Under the pieces are notes generated by a model. The model made no database searches and was not told the DNA's origin. It was given only the letters and a program-made list of their open reading frames with translations. From Anaerolineaceae bacterium (GTDB taxonomy: Bacteria; Chloroflexota; Anaerolineae; Aggregatilineales; Phototrophicaceae), in contig PABP01000038.1 in assembly GCA_002699585.1 (NCBI GenBank), positions 372,001 through 436,000 on the forward strand: DNA of 64,000 nucleotides, written 5' to 3'. Below are positions 52,287 to 61,897 of this stretch, piece by piece. Each line of letters opens with the position of its first letter. The first letter of the stretch is position 1. The translations under genes were made by a program, and so were the position numbers.

Positions 52287-52745
52287 TTAGCCTGTCGTGG
52301 CATCCTGATTCTGGTAGCGAAGGAACATGTCCTCCGGGCTGAGATCCAGCAAGTTCTGCTCGACCAGATATGTACCAAACCGCTGTAGCTGTTCGATGTC
52401 CTCGCGCTGCATGACGCCATCACGAACCTGACGATCCATATAGATTGCTCCCAGTCCCCCGACCGGGATCGCAACGACCAGGCGCAAATTGCGGAATGCC
52501 GTATTGGTGTTGGGCGCTTTGGATGGATCACGAATGATGTTATTGCCGAGGATAGCCTCATTGGTAGATAGCGCATCCCCCACGATCTGTTTAACAAGCA
52601 GCATCATATCGCCAGCATTCAAGTCAGCTTCATCCAGATCGCTCATTGTAATGATGGTAGCATCGGAATTGACGGCAAGGCCGCGTTCAGCTTTGACGAC
52701 GCGCTTGGCCAATTGCAGGAAGTTCGCTAAGTATGCATTTGACAT
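52287..52745 (-). CDS. GAF-like domain protein
   Basis: A 152-residue protein. The arrangement KRVVKAERGLAVNSDATIIT, ALSTNEAILGNNI, RNLRLVVAIPV then GGLGAIYMDRQV followed by a helix rich in Glu and Gln (EDIEQLQRFGTYLVEQ) is that of a GAF domain. It has no output domain, so it is a small ligand-binding or adaptor module. It is convergent with the chemosensory operon and about 145 nt downstream of the large HEAT-like gene on the same strand. Confidence 0.7.
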   Translation of the reverse strand: MSNAYLANFLQLAKRVVKAERGLAVNSDATIITMSDLDEADLNAGDMMLLVKQIVGDALSTNEAILGNNIIRDPSKAPNTNTAFRNLRLVVAIPVGGLGAIYMDRQVRDGVMQREDIEQLQRFGTYLVEQNLLDLSPEDMFLRYQNQDATTG

Positions 52746-52888
52746 GCCAGTTTCCCCAGACTCGTACGCATGCAGTGTAACATGAGTATGAGCTTTTTCA
52801 TCGTAAACATCACGTATTATGATGCGATGGAACGATTATACATCATACCCCCAATATACGGGGGTTGCACGATATACGGATATTACGA

Positions 52889-55189
52889 TTAGGTAATTTC
52901 TGCCAAATTGGCCATTTCCGTAGCGATCATACGCGCGCCCTGGTCCTGCATCATCATGCGAACCAAGGGCATCAAGAGGCTAACACAATGCGAACCCGTA
53001 TCAGACGGTAAGCTGGCGATCTGCGGCAATAAGTAGGACCACAGCGCAAAGCTATCTTCAACCATGCCATCAGCTAAACCTTGCTGCAGACCATCTCCCA
53101 GGCACTGTTCCCGCAAAACGGCATCTGTAATCTGCAAAGAAGCCGCCAACCCCTGCCGCAGCAGTTCCGCACTGGCCGGTAGGGTCAACATCCCCTCTTC
53201 GGGATGGCCCTGTTCATTGGCCATAATCGGGGCCAGTAGCGCGATGGCACTGGCCTTGTCGTAGTCATCTTCAATGCGGTTGATAACTTCGAGAATCGTA
53301 TCCTGGTAACGCTCTTTGATGTTGGCAGGCAGCATGGGGATCAAGAGAGCTAAAGCAGCAGCCTGATCGTAACCATCTTCGATGTCCGCACAGGTCGCCT
53401 GGGCGCGGCGCAAGAACGGTCCCCGAACTTCTATCGGCAACTTGGCCGCTGCCGCTAATAAGACCTGGGCCTTGTCGGCAGGATCATGGATGTCTCTGGC
53501 CATGTCCATCAATTGGGAGGCCAACACGGCTGGAACGTAAGGTGCAATATGAACAAGGGCTTGCGCACGTCGATATTCTGCGCTGATACGTGACGCACAC
53601 AGCAGCATCTCGCGCACGGCAAGGTCGCGCTCTTCTTCGTCGAGGGCTTCGTAAATGCCAATTAAGCCACTGACCTGCACCTCTGGTTCGTTAAGCGCCG
53701 CAAGGATATCAGCCGCGCGTGACAGCAAATGTACGGGCAAATAGGCACTGAGCATGGTCAAAGCGCGGGCCTGCGTACGTTCATTGTTGATCGTTTGCGC
53801 GGTTTCTACGGCCTTTACCAGCGTCTGTTCTTTGAGGTCAGGTGACAAAGCATCCATCAGTGCGATATACGCTTTGACGCGCTCAAACGGATTGGGCAGG
53901 CTAGACGCAGCTTCCAGAGCATCTTTAACAGTCTGGAGACGCGCACTTTCAGGGATGTAATGGGCCAGCGTACACAGCGAATCCGCGCGGGCACTCTCAT
54001 CGCGCATGGTATGAACCACAGCCAGCGATGCGACCAGCATGTTGCTAGACAAATGCGGTGCCAGATTTTGCAGCAGCAGAGCGCACTCGCGTTCATCATC
54101 CAGGTTATGCAAATCAGCCAGAGCCGCGCCGTGCATATCCGCCCCGACATGGGCCGCGATGGCCACAAGCACGCGCGCGCGCAATGGCCTGCGAGAAATC
54201 AACACGGCTGAGGTCGTCACTTTGTCGACGAGTTCGCCATACAGGGTCGGTTGGCCCTGTACCATGTCCAGCGCCGGAACAAAATCAGTCAGCATCTGGG
54301 CCCGGGCGGATTCCGACTCGACACGATCTATGGTTTCCAGGGCAGCATGCAGCAAATTGTCACGATAATGACCGGGCAAACTCTGTGCTAATGCCACCAG
54401 GGCACGTAAACGCTCGGTGGGCAATTTAATCCTGAAGGCGAGTTCCATCGCCTGGGCCTGCAACTGCTTGGGCAAGTGCGGCGCCAGCGCCACCAGGAAC
54501 TGGCCACTAAAGGTATCGTTCTTGAGGCGTTTGAGGCTATTGAGCACGCTACGCTGCACATTGACGCTGATTTCTTCCGGCAGGTGCGGCGCCAGGACAA
54601 CCAGACTGCGAATGAAAGCGTCCGGGTTGCGCATACGCTGCGCCACGCTCAAAATGCGGGCGATCCCATTTTCACGCTGGCTGTTGACCGTAACCTGCTG
54701 CAGCAAGCGAGCCATGCTCAAAAGAGTGCGTGCTCTGGAATAGGGCTGCGGCATATCCTGCACGGCGATCCAGGCCAGGCGCATAATCTGGATAGCTTGC
54801 TGCGATGGCAAATAGGCGGCAACCTCTACCAGCAGCGGAATGCGTTCGTTGTCATCCGGCAGATCGTGAATCGCCTGGACGAGCTGCATGACCTGCCCGC
54901 GGCTGAGATAGGGGGCCATCTGGATCATCGGATCATACTTGCTGAAGGGTCGCAGTACCGGCAGAGGTTTGACATTGGGCGTATTCGAGGCCTGCCAGCA
55001 AGCCACCAGAGCATGCATCTGCCGACGCAAAGCGCGTGGACCCGCAGCTAAGGCTTGCTCCAATTGTGCATAAGCACCTTGAACCAAGCGCACAGATGGT
55101 TGGGGCATTGGCGTGCCGACTGCCGCCATCGTATCCGTAATTTTGATTGCCTCAGGGTTGCCCTGAGGTAAGGGGTTCGCATTCGCCAT
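52889..55189 (-). CDS. Large HEAT/ARM-like helical repeat protein
   Basis: A 766-residue protein from ATG 55189 (a GTG 9 nt upstream is the alternative). After about 80 residues it is built of some 18 repeats of about 37 residues. The recurring phrases are AHVGADMHGAALADLHNLDD, ARADSLCTLAHYIPE and RAQALVHIAPYVPAV, with a pattern (R)A.AL..LAPHLP. This is an alpha-solenoid, probably cytoplasmic. It has no catalytic motif and no membrane segment. Its role is unknown; a scaffold is the safe description. Confidence 0.82.
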   Translation of the reverse strand: MANANPLPQGNPEAIKITDTMAAVGTPMPQPSVRLVQGAYAQLEQALAAGPRALRRQMHALVACWQASNTPNVKPLPVLRPFSKYDPMIQMAPYLSRGQVMQLVQAIHDLPDDNERIPLLVEVAAYLPSQQAIQIMRLAWIAVQDMPQPYSRARTLLSMARLLQQVTVNSQRENGIARILSVAQRMRNPDAFIRSLVVLAPHLPEEISVNVQRSVLNSLKRLKNDTFSGQFLVALAPHLPKQLQAQAMELAFRIKLPTERLRALVALAQSLPGHYRDNLLHAALETIDRVESESARAQMLTDFVPALDMVQGQPTLYGELVDKVTTSAVLISRRPLRARVLVAIAAHVGADMHGAALADLHNLDDERECALLLQNLAPHLSSNMLVASLAVVHTMRDESARADSLCTLAHYIPESARLQTVKDALEAASSLPNPFERVKAYIALMDALSPDLKEQTLVKAVETAQTINNERTQARALTMLSAYLPVHLLSRAADILAALNEPEVQVSGLIGIYEALDEEERDLAVREMLLCASRISAEYRRAQALVHIAPYVPAVLASQLMDMARDIHDPADKAQVLLAAAAKLPIEVRGPFLRRAQATCADIEDGYDQAAALALLIPMLPANIKERYQDTILEVINRIEDDYDKASAIALLAPIMANEQGHPEEGMLTLPASAELLRQGLAASLQITDAVLREQCLGDGLQQGLADGMVEDSFALWSYLLPQIASLPSDTGSHCVSLLMPLVRMMMQDQGARMIATEMANLAEIT

Positions 55190-55213
55190 CGAATTCACAG
55201 ACTAAATTACAAC

Positions 55214-55243
55214 ATTATCCTAAACGTTCTTACATTATTGTAA
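55214..55243 (-). promoter_or_regulatory. Candidate promoter of the large HEAT-like gene
   Basis: Minus strand TTACAA, an 18-nt spacer and GATAAT, 25 nt before the start. The -35 box is part of a perfect palindrome TTACA-TTAT-TGTAA at 55230-55243. Confidence 0.4.
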
Positions 55244-55468
55244 TACCACCTCACCGCCTGTTTCATTGACGTTTTAATGGTTTGTGCAAATATCTTTAGA
55301 CAATCTTACGGTTAGGCTGCCCCGCACAGCAATTGAGGTGCGCCTGTGCAGAACCATGTGTGGCCAGTAAAATGGTGAACATATCGGGCGAAACGGCTCA
55401 TATATTTGAGCTAAACACCGCAATGGACATGTCAATTTTGTATCGAGAATCGTAAGGAGCAGGACGGG

Positions 55469-56764
55469 ATGTCTAATACACCCATGCTGGTCATTCTGGC
55501 AGGTGGTGCATCTTCGCGCATGTGGCCCCTCAAGGAAAAATCGCTACTTCGCTTTGGCGAGGACCCGCTGCTCGTCAGCCAATTAAGACGTTTTGAGTCA
55601 CTCGGATTTCATGAAGCGATCATCGTCGGCAACCCTGATAATCAAGCCGATATACAAGGCATGATCGATAGCCTGGGTGATGACATGCAGGTACAGCTCG
55701 CCATTCAGCCGGAGCCTATCGGTATGGGCGATGCAATCCTGCGCATAGAACCCTTGCTCAATAATCCGAATCGCGCAATCTACATCAATCAGGTCCATGA
55801 TGTTGTCGAGCAAAGCTTGCATACCGATATGCTCAAGCGCTTTCGCAGCAATCCCGAAGCGGCCTATCTGGCTGGTGTCGAGATGGACGATTATTTCCCC
55901 GGCGGCTATCTGGTCGTTAATGAGGATGGGCGCATTAGCGGCATGGTCGAAAAGCCAGGGCCGGATAACCGCCCCAGCAACCTTGTCAATATCGTCGCTC
56001 ACATACATCCGAATGCGGGTCGTCTGTTTGATACCATCCGCGCGGAATATGCCAGTGACGCCCAGAGCGATGACCATTACGAGCGTGCGATGGATACGCT
56101 CATGAAGGATTTGCCCTTCTACGTTGTGCCCTATCGCGGTCGTTGGGATGCATTAAAATTCCCCTGGCATACACTATCCATCATGGACGCATTTCTATCA
56201 GAAATTCGCGGGCAGGAAGTAGCCGGGGATGCCTACATCGCCCCGACAGCCACCCTCATCGGCGATGTGATTGTCAGCGCGGGAGCAAAGGTTTTCCCAG
56301 GGGCTTCTATCGTCGGGCCAGCTTACATCGGCAAAAATACGATTGTCGGCAATAATGCGATGGTCCGCAGCAGCATGGTGCTCGACAATTGCAATGTGGG
56401 CTTCACGACCGAGGTCGCGCGCAGTTATGTGGCTGATGGCTGCCAGATGCACGCCTGCCGCGTGCTGGACAGCGTCTTCGCGCCCAATGTGAATTTCAGT
56501 GCAGGCTGCACGACAGCCAATTTGCGCATCGACAAAGGTAGCGTCCCCAGCACAGTAAAGGGCCAGCGCGTCGATAGTGGCCGCGATAAGCTAGGGGCCA
56601 TTGTTGGCGAAAGTGCCTTCCTGGCAGTCGATGTCATGACCATGCCCGGTGTCAAAGTCGGGAGCGGTGCCCAGATTGGGCCAGGAACACACGTTGTTGG
56701 CGATGTCAAAGACGGCCAACGCATTTACGTCAAGCAAGAACTAGTCATCGTCGACCCATCGTAA
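55469..56764 (+). CDS. Sugar-nucleotide pyrophosphorylase (nucleotidyltransferase plus left-handed beta-helix)
   Basis: A 431-residue protein from ATG 55469 (AAGGAG upstream). The N-terminal Rossmann-like nucleotidyltransferase has ILAGGASSRMWPLKEKSLLR, PIGMGDAIL and MVEKPGPDNRPSN. The C-terminal 180 residues are hexapeptide repeats (YIAPTATLIGDVIVSAGAKV, GPAYIGKNTIVGNNAMV). It makes an NDP-sugar from a sugar phosphate; the sugar (mannose or glucose type) is not decided by sequence alone. The catalytic GGxxxR form is GGASSRM. It precedes a transporter gene by 36 nt. Confidence 0.85.
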   Translation: MSNTPMLVILAGGASSRMWPLKEKSLLRFGEDPLLVSQLRRFESLGFHEAIIVGNPDNQADIQGMIDSLGDDMQVQLAIQPEPIGMGDAILRIEPLLNNPNRAIYINQVHDVVEQSLHTDMLKRFRSNPEAAYLAGVEMDDYFPGGYLVVNEDGRISGMVEKPGPDNRPSNLVNIVAHIHPNAGRLFDTIRAEYASDAQSDDHYERAMDTLMKDLPFYVVPYRGRWDALKFPWHTLSIMDAFLSEIRGQEVAGDAYIAPTATLIGDVIVSAGAKVFPGASIVGPAYIGKNTIVGNNAMVRSSMVLDNCNVGFTTEVARSYVADGCQMHACRVLDSVFAPNVNFSAGCTTANLRIDKGSVPSTVKGQRVDSGRDKLGAIVGESAFLAVDVMTMPGVKVGSGAQIGPGTHVVGDVKDGQRIYVKQELVIVDPS

Positions 56765-56800
56765 GCGCACGGTATCGATTAGTTGTATTCTGAGGAGCCT

Positions 56801-57523
56801 ATGCAGGAAAACAAACGCATTCCCTATCGCTACTATGACATCGTCATGGCGATATTCGTCACCGTATTGCTGCTGAGCAATTTGCTATCCAGCGCCAAGA
56901 TCATCGACACAGGCATCGTGCTGGGGCCGCTGGCCTTCATCTTCGATGCGGGGACGCTCATCTTCCCCATTTCGTATATTTTCGGCGATGTGCTGACGGA
57001 AGTTTACGGCTACAAGCGCTCGCGCCGTGTCATCTGGATGGGCTTTATCGCGATGGCCATTATGGTCGCCTTCGTGTGGCTGGCAGGGGCCTTGCCCGGT
57101 GAATCCGAATGGTTGGGCTATGCAGGTGACGATGCTTACAATGCCATCTTAGGCGGCATTCCGGGGCTGGCGATTGCAAGCCTCATCGCTTATTTCGCAG
57201 GCGAGTTCAGCAACAGCTTCGTGCTGGCCAAGATGAAGATCGCTACCAAGGGCCGCTGGCTATGGTCACGGACCATCGGCAGTACGCTGGTCGGTCAGGG
57301 TGTGGATACGGTGATTTTCTTCGTCATCGCGACCGCGCTGGGTGTCTTCCCACCGGAAATTATGGTGTCACTAATCGCGTTCAACTATGTTTTCAAAGTG
57401 GCGATTGAGGTTGTACTGACGCCCGTCACCATACAGGTTGTCAACTGGCTGAAGCGTGCTGAAAACGAAGACTACTACGATACGGACACCAAATTCAACC
57501 CGTTCCGCTTCGACCTGGCCTAA
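56801..57523 (+). CDS. Queuosine precursor transporter (VUT/YhhQ family)
   Basis: A 240-residue protein from ATG 56801, which has GAGGAG upstream. It has six to seven membrane helices and the family motifs FVTVLLLSNLLSSAKII, FPISYIFGDVLTEVYGYKRS, GEFSNSFVLAKMK, and TIGSTLVGQGVDTVIFF. The family imports 7-deazaguanine precursors (preQ0/preQ1) for tRNA modification. It may be co-transcribed with the pyrophosphorylase gene, with which no functional link is known. Confidence 0.9.
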   Translation: MQENKRIPYRYYDIVMAIFVTVLLLSNLLSSAKIIDTGIVLGPLAFIFDAGTLIFPISYIFGDVLTEVYGYKRSRRVIWMGFIAMAIMVAFVWLAGALPGESEWLGYAGDDAYNAILGGIPGLAIASLIAYFAGEFSNSFVLAKMKIATKGRWLWSRTIGSTLVGQGVDTVIFFVIATALGVFPPEIMVSLIAFNYVFKVAIEVVLTPVTIQVVNWLKRAENEDYYDTDTKFNPFRFDLA

Positions 57524-57546
57524 GCACAAAAGTGCATTCGCAATTA

Positions 57547-57578
57547 AAAAAGCCGACATCGTAGTGTGTCGGCTTTTT
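57547..57578. terminator. Bidirectional Rho-independent terminator
   Basis: AAAAGCCGACA and TGTCGGCTTTTT form a stem between convergent genes, with T runs on both strands. Confidence 0.9.
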
Positions 57579-57606
57579 GCTTATATTATTTCGCTAATAT
57601 TTGCAA

Positions 57607-58482
57607 TCAACCATCCAGATTAATCGGCGCGCCCAGCAGCACGAGGGCCACGTCAATTGCTTCCAGGACGGTAACTTCGGGATCATCCATGCAGGCGCGT
57701 AAGACGTCAATCGCACGCGGGTCACCCATGCGGCCGAGCGCAATCGCCGCGGCCCGCCGTACCTGTGGCATAGTGTCGTAGCGCAGCGCATTGACAAGAT
57801 CAAAGAGCGCATCCGGTTGGCCGATTTCGCCCAGGGCGAGCGCCGCATTGTAACGCACCCACTCGTTAGGATCGCCCAGTTTGTGAATTAAACTATCCAC
57901 GGCGCGCACATCGCGCAAGCGACCCAGCGCACGCGCAGCGCGCATGCGTACCCAGTCGTTAGGATGGCGCAGGCTGTAAATAAGGGCCTCCACTGCCTGA
58001 CGGTTACGCAGCTTACCAAGCGCCTCCGCAATATGGCTGAGCAACTGCGGGTCTTCCGCATAGCCCATCATCTCAATGAGGCCGGAAACGGCCCGTTCAT
58101 CGCCAATCCAGCCAAGCGCGGCTACAGCACTCAAACGAATCGACGAATCGGGAGAGAGCAGTTTATCAAGCAAGTAGGGCACTATCTCTGGCCGACCGGA
58201 TTCACCCAAGGATTTGATAGCCAATTCCTGCACGCGCGAACTGCCATCATTGAGCGCGAACATCAGGGCAGGCAGAACGCGCTCATCACCCATTTCACCC
58301 AAAGCCCAGGTCACAATGTAGCGCACATGCTCCAATGGATGGCCAACCATACTCATGAGTGCATCAATAGCAGAGGGTCCCATTTCGACCAATTCAATGG
58401 CCGCAGCCTGATGAATATCAGGGTCCTCAATCTGTAGAGCTGCGACAAGCTCCTGTACATAATCTGGATTCATTTTAACCAT
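57607..58482 (-). CDS. HEAT-repeat protein
   Basis: A 291-residue protein (ATG 58473 is an alternative start). It has about nine PBS-lyase/HEAT hairpins of 31 residues with a very regular pattern, for example VRYIVTWALGEMGDERVLPA, VRMRAARALGRLRDVRAVDS and VRYNAALALGEIGQPDALFD. It lacks signal and membrane segments. The regular pattern suggests a recent repeat expansion. Its function is a protein-binding scaffold by family; no partner is evident. Confidence 0.88.
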   Translation of the reverse strand: MVKMNPDYVQELVAALQIEDPDIHQAAAIELVEMGPSAIDALMSMVGHPLEHVRYIVTWALGEMGDERVLPALMFALNDGSSRVQELAIKSLGESGRPEIVPYLLDKLLSPDSSIRLSAVAALGWIGDERAVSGLIEMMGYAEDPQLLSHIAEALGKLRNRQAVEALIYSLRHPNDWVRMRAARALGRLRDVRAVDSLIHKLGDPNEWVRYNAALALGEIGQPDALFDLVNALRYDTMPQVRRAAAIALGRMGDPRAIDVLRACMDDPEVTVLEAIDVALVLLGAPINLDG

Positions 58483-58573
58483 GTGTTAGCTATAAGCTAT
58501 CTCGTTTTAAGAACCATTATAATATTAGCACGTTAAGATACATATTATGCGTGCCGAATATCCTGGTTGTGCC

Positions 58574-59560
58574 CTACAAATCGCGCAATAACTCGATGGT
58601 TTGCTGCTCTAGCTCCCACAATTCCATGTTTTCCTGGTTTTTGAGCAGTTTACGCAAGCGCGGATAGCCGTCCGCATATTCGCGTGCCCATTCACGGGCG
58701 AAGGTCCCCCGGCGAATATCTTCCAGGGTAATTTCCATGAGCCGTTCCAGCTTGAGTTCACGGAAGCGTTCCAGGCGGCTGAAAACACCGAACTGACTGG
58801 TGAGTGAGGTTAGGCGCAGAGCGTGGAGCAGACCGCTATCGGCAGCGCGCTGCATGTAGTCGTTGAACTCGCCGCTGATGTAAAGGTCCATCATAGCGGC
58901 TTCCGGCGGATAACCCGCATCGACAAGCAGATTGGCGGCAGTGGTCAATATCTGGTGGACAGCGGGCAAAATCGCCTGCTGCACGAACAGGTCCAACTCG
59001 ACTTCCTGCTCAATGGTCAGTTCAAAAGCACCCGCCCACAGTGACCCCATCGCCAAGGCTAAAGCCAGAATCGTATCCCAGGCATTGCCGCTGGCATCCT
59101 GGCCAGCCGCCACGAACGTATAGAACCCTTCTCGACTGAGGTAGCGCTCGCGGACTGCGGGACCAATCGCACGCGGCGCAATCAGGCCCACATCGACAAA
59201 CGGCGGCGGCTCAATGAAGCCAAAGGCGAGCGTATAGCCACTGGCGAAAATCAGCATGTGGCCGGGGCGCAACATCGGCGAGACGCGCTCCAAATACACC
59301 TGCGCCATGACTTCATCCGGTAACATCAGCAGGATAATGTCGCTGGCTTCTACCAGAGCGTCGATGTCCCAGGGGGCAAGGCCATCACTTTCAACAATCG
59401 CGCGGCTCTCTTCTCGACGCAGGCCAACGCGCACATTCAATTCGCTATCACGCAGGTTGAGGGCAACCGGACGCCCCAGGTTGCCATAGCCGATCACGCC
59501 AATACGTTTGTTTTTGATGACATTAATGTCGCCATCTTCTTCATAGTACATGACTGTCAT
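58574..59560 (-). CDS. Ketol-acid reductoisomerase-like protein lacking catalytic residues
   Basis: A 328-residue protein that aligns along its length with class I IlvC. The cofactor loop VIGYGNLGRPVALNLRDS, LLMLPDEVMAQVY, and EQEVELDLFVQQA are recognisable and the numbering holds. Catalytic positions differ: Lys130 is Arg (IAPRAIGP), metal ligand Glu194 is Gln (DLFVQQ), the HGF histidine is Ser, and Glu230 is Ser; Asp190 is kept. It therefore probably does not make dihydroxyisovalerate and may bind NAD(P)H for another purpose. An AGGA ribosome-binding site precedes ATG 59560. It follows a GNAT gene on the same strand. Confidence 0.8.
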   Translation of the reverse strand: MTVMYYEEDGDINVIKNKRIGVIGYGNLGRPVALNLRDSELNVRVGLRREESRAIVESDGLAPWDIDALVEASDIILLMLPDEVMAQVYLERVSPMLRPGHMLIFASGYTLAFGFIEPPPFVDVGLIAPRAIGPAVRERYLSREGFYTFVAAGQDASGNAWDTILALALAMGSLWAGAFELTIEQEVELDLFVQQAILPAVHQILTTAANLLVDAGYPPEAAMMDLYISGEFNDYMQRAADSGLLHALRLTSLTSQFGVFSRLERFRELKLERLMEITLEDIRRGTFAREWAREYADGYPRLRKLLKNQENMELWELEQQTIELLRDL

Positions 59561-59630
59561 GGCGCATCCTTTTCAGCACATTGTTTCAAAATGGGTGGGT
59601 TCTATGTTGGGTATGAATGGGTTGGCAGGC

Positions 59631-60488
59631 TCAGCTCACCGATAGGGTCCAGACAGGGAAATCCAGGCCATTACGCCGGAAGTCAAAATGGCGATACAGC
59701 GCCTGACTCTGATAGTTGCTATGCTGGGTATTCACCGTAATGGCTTTGATATCGTACTGTTGCAAGCGCTGGATCATGTCGGTGACGAGGGCCGTCCCGA
59801 CGCCGTGCCCCTGCATCGACGGATGCACAGCCAGTCGCGCCAAATGGCCAATACCCCGGTGACGGGTGCTGATCTGGAAACCCACCACGCGATTATTAGT
59901 GAGGGCAACCATATATTGCGAAGCTTGTCGTCGCGCCTGATGAATATCCGAGGCGCCCATCTGCCAGGGGGCCGGGAAAGCGGCATTATCGACGCTGACA
60001 ATCTGCGACAGATGTTCCGTATAGGCCGGTTGAATCACAAGCGACGAGTTGGTTTCTGGCAAAGGCATGTCGGTCTCTTCACTGCGGTAAAGCGTGACAA
60101 CATCTTCTTTGTAGCGAAAACCCAACTGCGGCAGCAAAGGTTCCAGCCAGTGGTGGATGACCAGTACAGCTACTTGCTCAATGCCGGACTTTTGTAAATT
60201 GGGCTGGATGCCCTGCCACAGCATATTGAGCACGGATTGCCCATCATGGCGCGAAGATAAACCGACCAGACGCAGCCAACTGGCGCCATTGAGGGGCGGC
60301 GTCAGTCCGATGAAACCCGCCAGATGATTGCCTTCCCAGGCCAACATAAGCTGAACACCCTCGCGTTCAATCCACTGGCCGGGACGGTCCCAATCCAGGT
60401 GTACATGCGCCCGCTGACTGTAGTACAGCAAATTTAGAATAGCTGTACGGTGTTTGCGATGGTATGGAACTAAGGTTAGCGTGCTCAT
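59631..60488 (-). CDS. GNAT acetyltransferase, two-domain
   Basis: A 285-residue protein. The C-terminal half carries the acetyl-CoA loop in HLARLAVHPSMQGHGVGTAL and the closing NTQHSNYQSQALYRHFDFR. The N-terminal half is a second, degenerate GNAT-like fold without the loop. It is probably an N-acetyltransferase of unknown substrate. It starts 11 nt after the stop of the helicase loader gene and may be the last gene of the primosome operon. Confidence 0.85.
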   Translation of the reverse strand: MSTLTLVPYHRKHRTAILNLLYYSQRAHVHLDWDRPGQWIEREGVQLMLAWEGNHLAGFIGLTPPLNGASWLRLVGLSSRHDGQSVLNMLWQGIQPNLQKSGIEQVAVLVIHHWLEPLLPQLGFRYKEDVVTLYRSEETDMPLPETNSSLVIQPAYTEHLSQIVSVDNAAFPAPWQMGASDIHQARRQASQYMVALTNNRVVGFQISTRHRGIGHLARLAVHPSMQGHGVGTALVTDMIQRLQQYDIKAITVNTQHSNYQSQALYRHFDFRRNGLDFPVWTLSVS

Positions 60489-60499
60489 TCACGTTCTTT

Positions 60500-61897
60500 T
60501 CAACGACGTTTCAAACGCAGGGCATAACTTGGAACTATAATAGCAACATTCTGACAAACACGTGAATCTAGCAACCGACTACGGATACGTTCATCAATAT
60601 CATTAATCTCTTGAGCTGACGTTAATATTGTCGGTAATCGATTTACATAGCGAAAGTCTAATATCTGAAACAACTTTTCTTTCGCCCAACTTGACGAATT
60701 CTGCGTATTTAAATCATCTAACACAAGTAGTGTAACGTCTCGAATTTTATTGAATAATTCATCAAAAGTATGGGTTGAATTAGGATGAAAAGTTGTTCTC
60801 AGATAATCCATTAAATCCGCAACGGTAATGAACAACACCTCATCCCCTTTTTCATGACGATAATTCGCGATAATCGCTGCTAAGTGAGTTTTACCTGTAC
60901 CATACCCTCCCACAAACATGAGCCAACCATGTGGATGACTACCAAATTTTAGTGCAGCTTCCATAGCTCTTCGTAAATTTTGCTGCTCATCGTAAGTGAG
61001 ATTTGAATGAGGATCGAAATTGTCAGTAGTCATGTTCACATACATATGTAAACGAGAAAGAACCTGTTTACGCTCATTTTGCCGTCGTGAGCGATAATCA
61101 GGAGCAACGATCTTAATTATGTGAGTAATCTCAATATCCAACAATCGACTTCTAAGGCGTGGATCTAAGCCATCTATGTCACTGTTAGTTGTGACGATCG
61201 TTGACATACGACGACTATAGCGATGGTTGATTAGTTGGAACAACTTCTCTTTGGCCCACTCGCTGGGATTTTCTACTCCCAAATCATCTAAAATAAGCAG
61301 ATCAGTTTCGCGAACACGGTCAAACAATTCATCATAAGTCGTTTCTGAGCGTGGACTAAAGGTACTACGCAGATGATCTAATAGATCAGGCGTGGTGATA
61401 AAGAGAACTGTATCTCCCTGCAATAATCGCTGGTGACCTACCGCAGCAGCCAGATGTGTTTTACCACAACCATAAGAACCTTCTAACAGCAGCCAGCCAT
61501 CAGGGTTTTGAGCGTAATTGAGTGCACCATTGAAAGCAGTTGCAAGTGATTGTGCTTCACTTTCAGAATAATCTACAAGATCCGTCTGAAAAGTGTCAAA
61601 TGTTTTACCTGCAAATATATCCAAATTACTTAATTTGCGCAGGCGTTCGCGGCGATCCCGGTCAGCTTCTACCGGGAAATTGGGGCAGCGAAACAGCTTG
61701 CCAAAGCGCGGGTGCGACACGGGCACTTCATAGCGAACCTGCCCCAGTCCCCCACAAATCGGGCACGGCGAATCGGGATGATCGGGATCGTAACAAACGA
61801 TGGTCGGCTGGCTGTCATCAAGAATCGATGAAGTCGGCGTACTTTCCGCTTGCATATCGCTTGCCATCTTCGAGGCCAGGTCTCGAAAGTCTTTCAT
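60500..61897 (-). CDS. DnaC/DnaI-like helicase loader with two tandem AAA+ domains and zinc-finger N-terminus
   Basis: A 465-residue protein from ATG 61897 (GGAAGGAC upstream); an upstream start would run far into the DnaD-like gene. An N-terminal zinc-finger-like part (CPICGGLG ... FRCPNFP) precedes two homologous ATPase domains. Walker A motifs are EGSYGCGKTHLAAA and VGGYGTGKTHLAAI; Walker B motifs are LLILDDLGVEN and LLVLDDLNTQN; each ends in RLRSRLLD or ERIRSRLLD (arginine finger). Usual DnaC/DnaI loaders have one AAA+ domain. It presumably loads the DnaB encoded upstream. The DNA from about 60515 to 61630 is much richer in AT than the first 260 bp of the gene. Confidence 0.88.
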   Translation of the reverse strand: MKDFRDLASKMASDMQAESTPTSSILDDSQPTIVCYDPDHPDSPCPICGGLGQVRYEVPVSHPRFGKLFRCPNFPVEADRDRRERLRKLSNLDIFAGKTFDTFQTDLVDYSESEAQSLATAFNGALNYAQNPDGWLLLEGSYGCGKTHLAAAVGHQRLLQGDTVLFITTPDLLDHLRSTFSPRSETTYDELFDRVRETDLLILDDLGVENPSEWAKEKLFQLINHRYSRRMSTIVTTNSDIDGLDPRLRSRLLDIEITHIIKIVAPDYRSRRQNERKQVLSRLHMYVNMTTDNFDPHSNLTYDEQQNLRRAMEAALKFGSHPHGWLMFVGGYGTGKTHLAAIIANYRHEKGDEVLFITVADLMDYLRTTFHPNSTHTFDELFNKIRDVTLLVLDDLNTQNSSSWAKEKLFQILDFRYVNRLPTILTSAQEINDIDERIRSRLLDSRVCQNVAIIVPSYALRLKRR

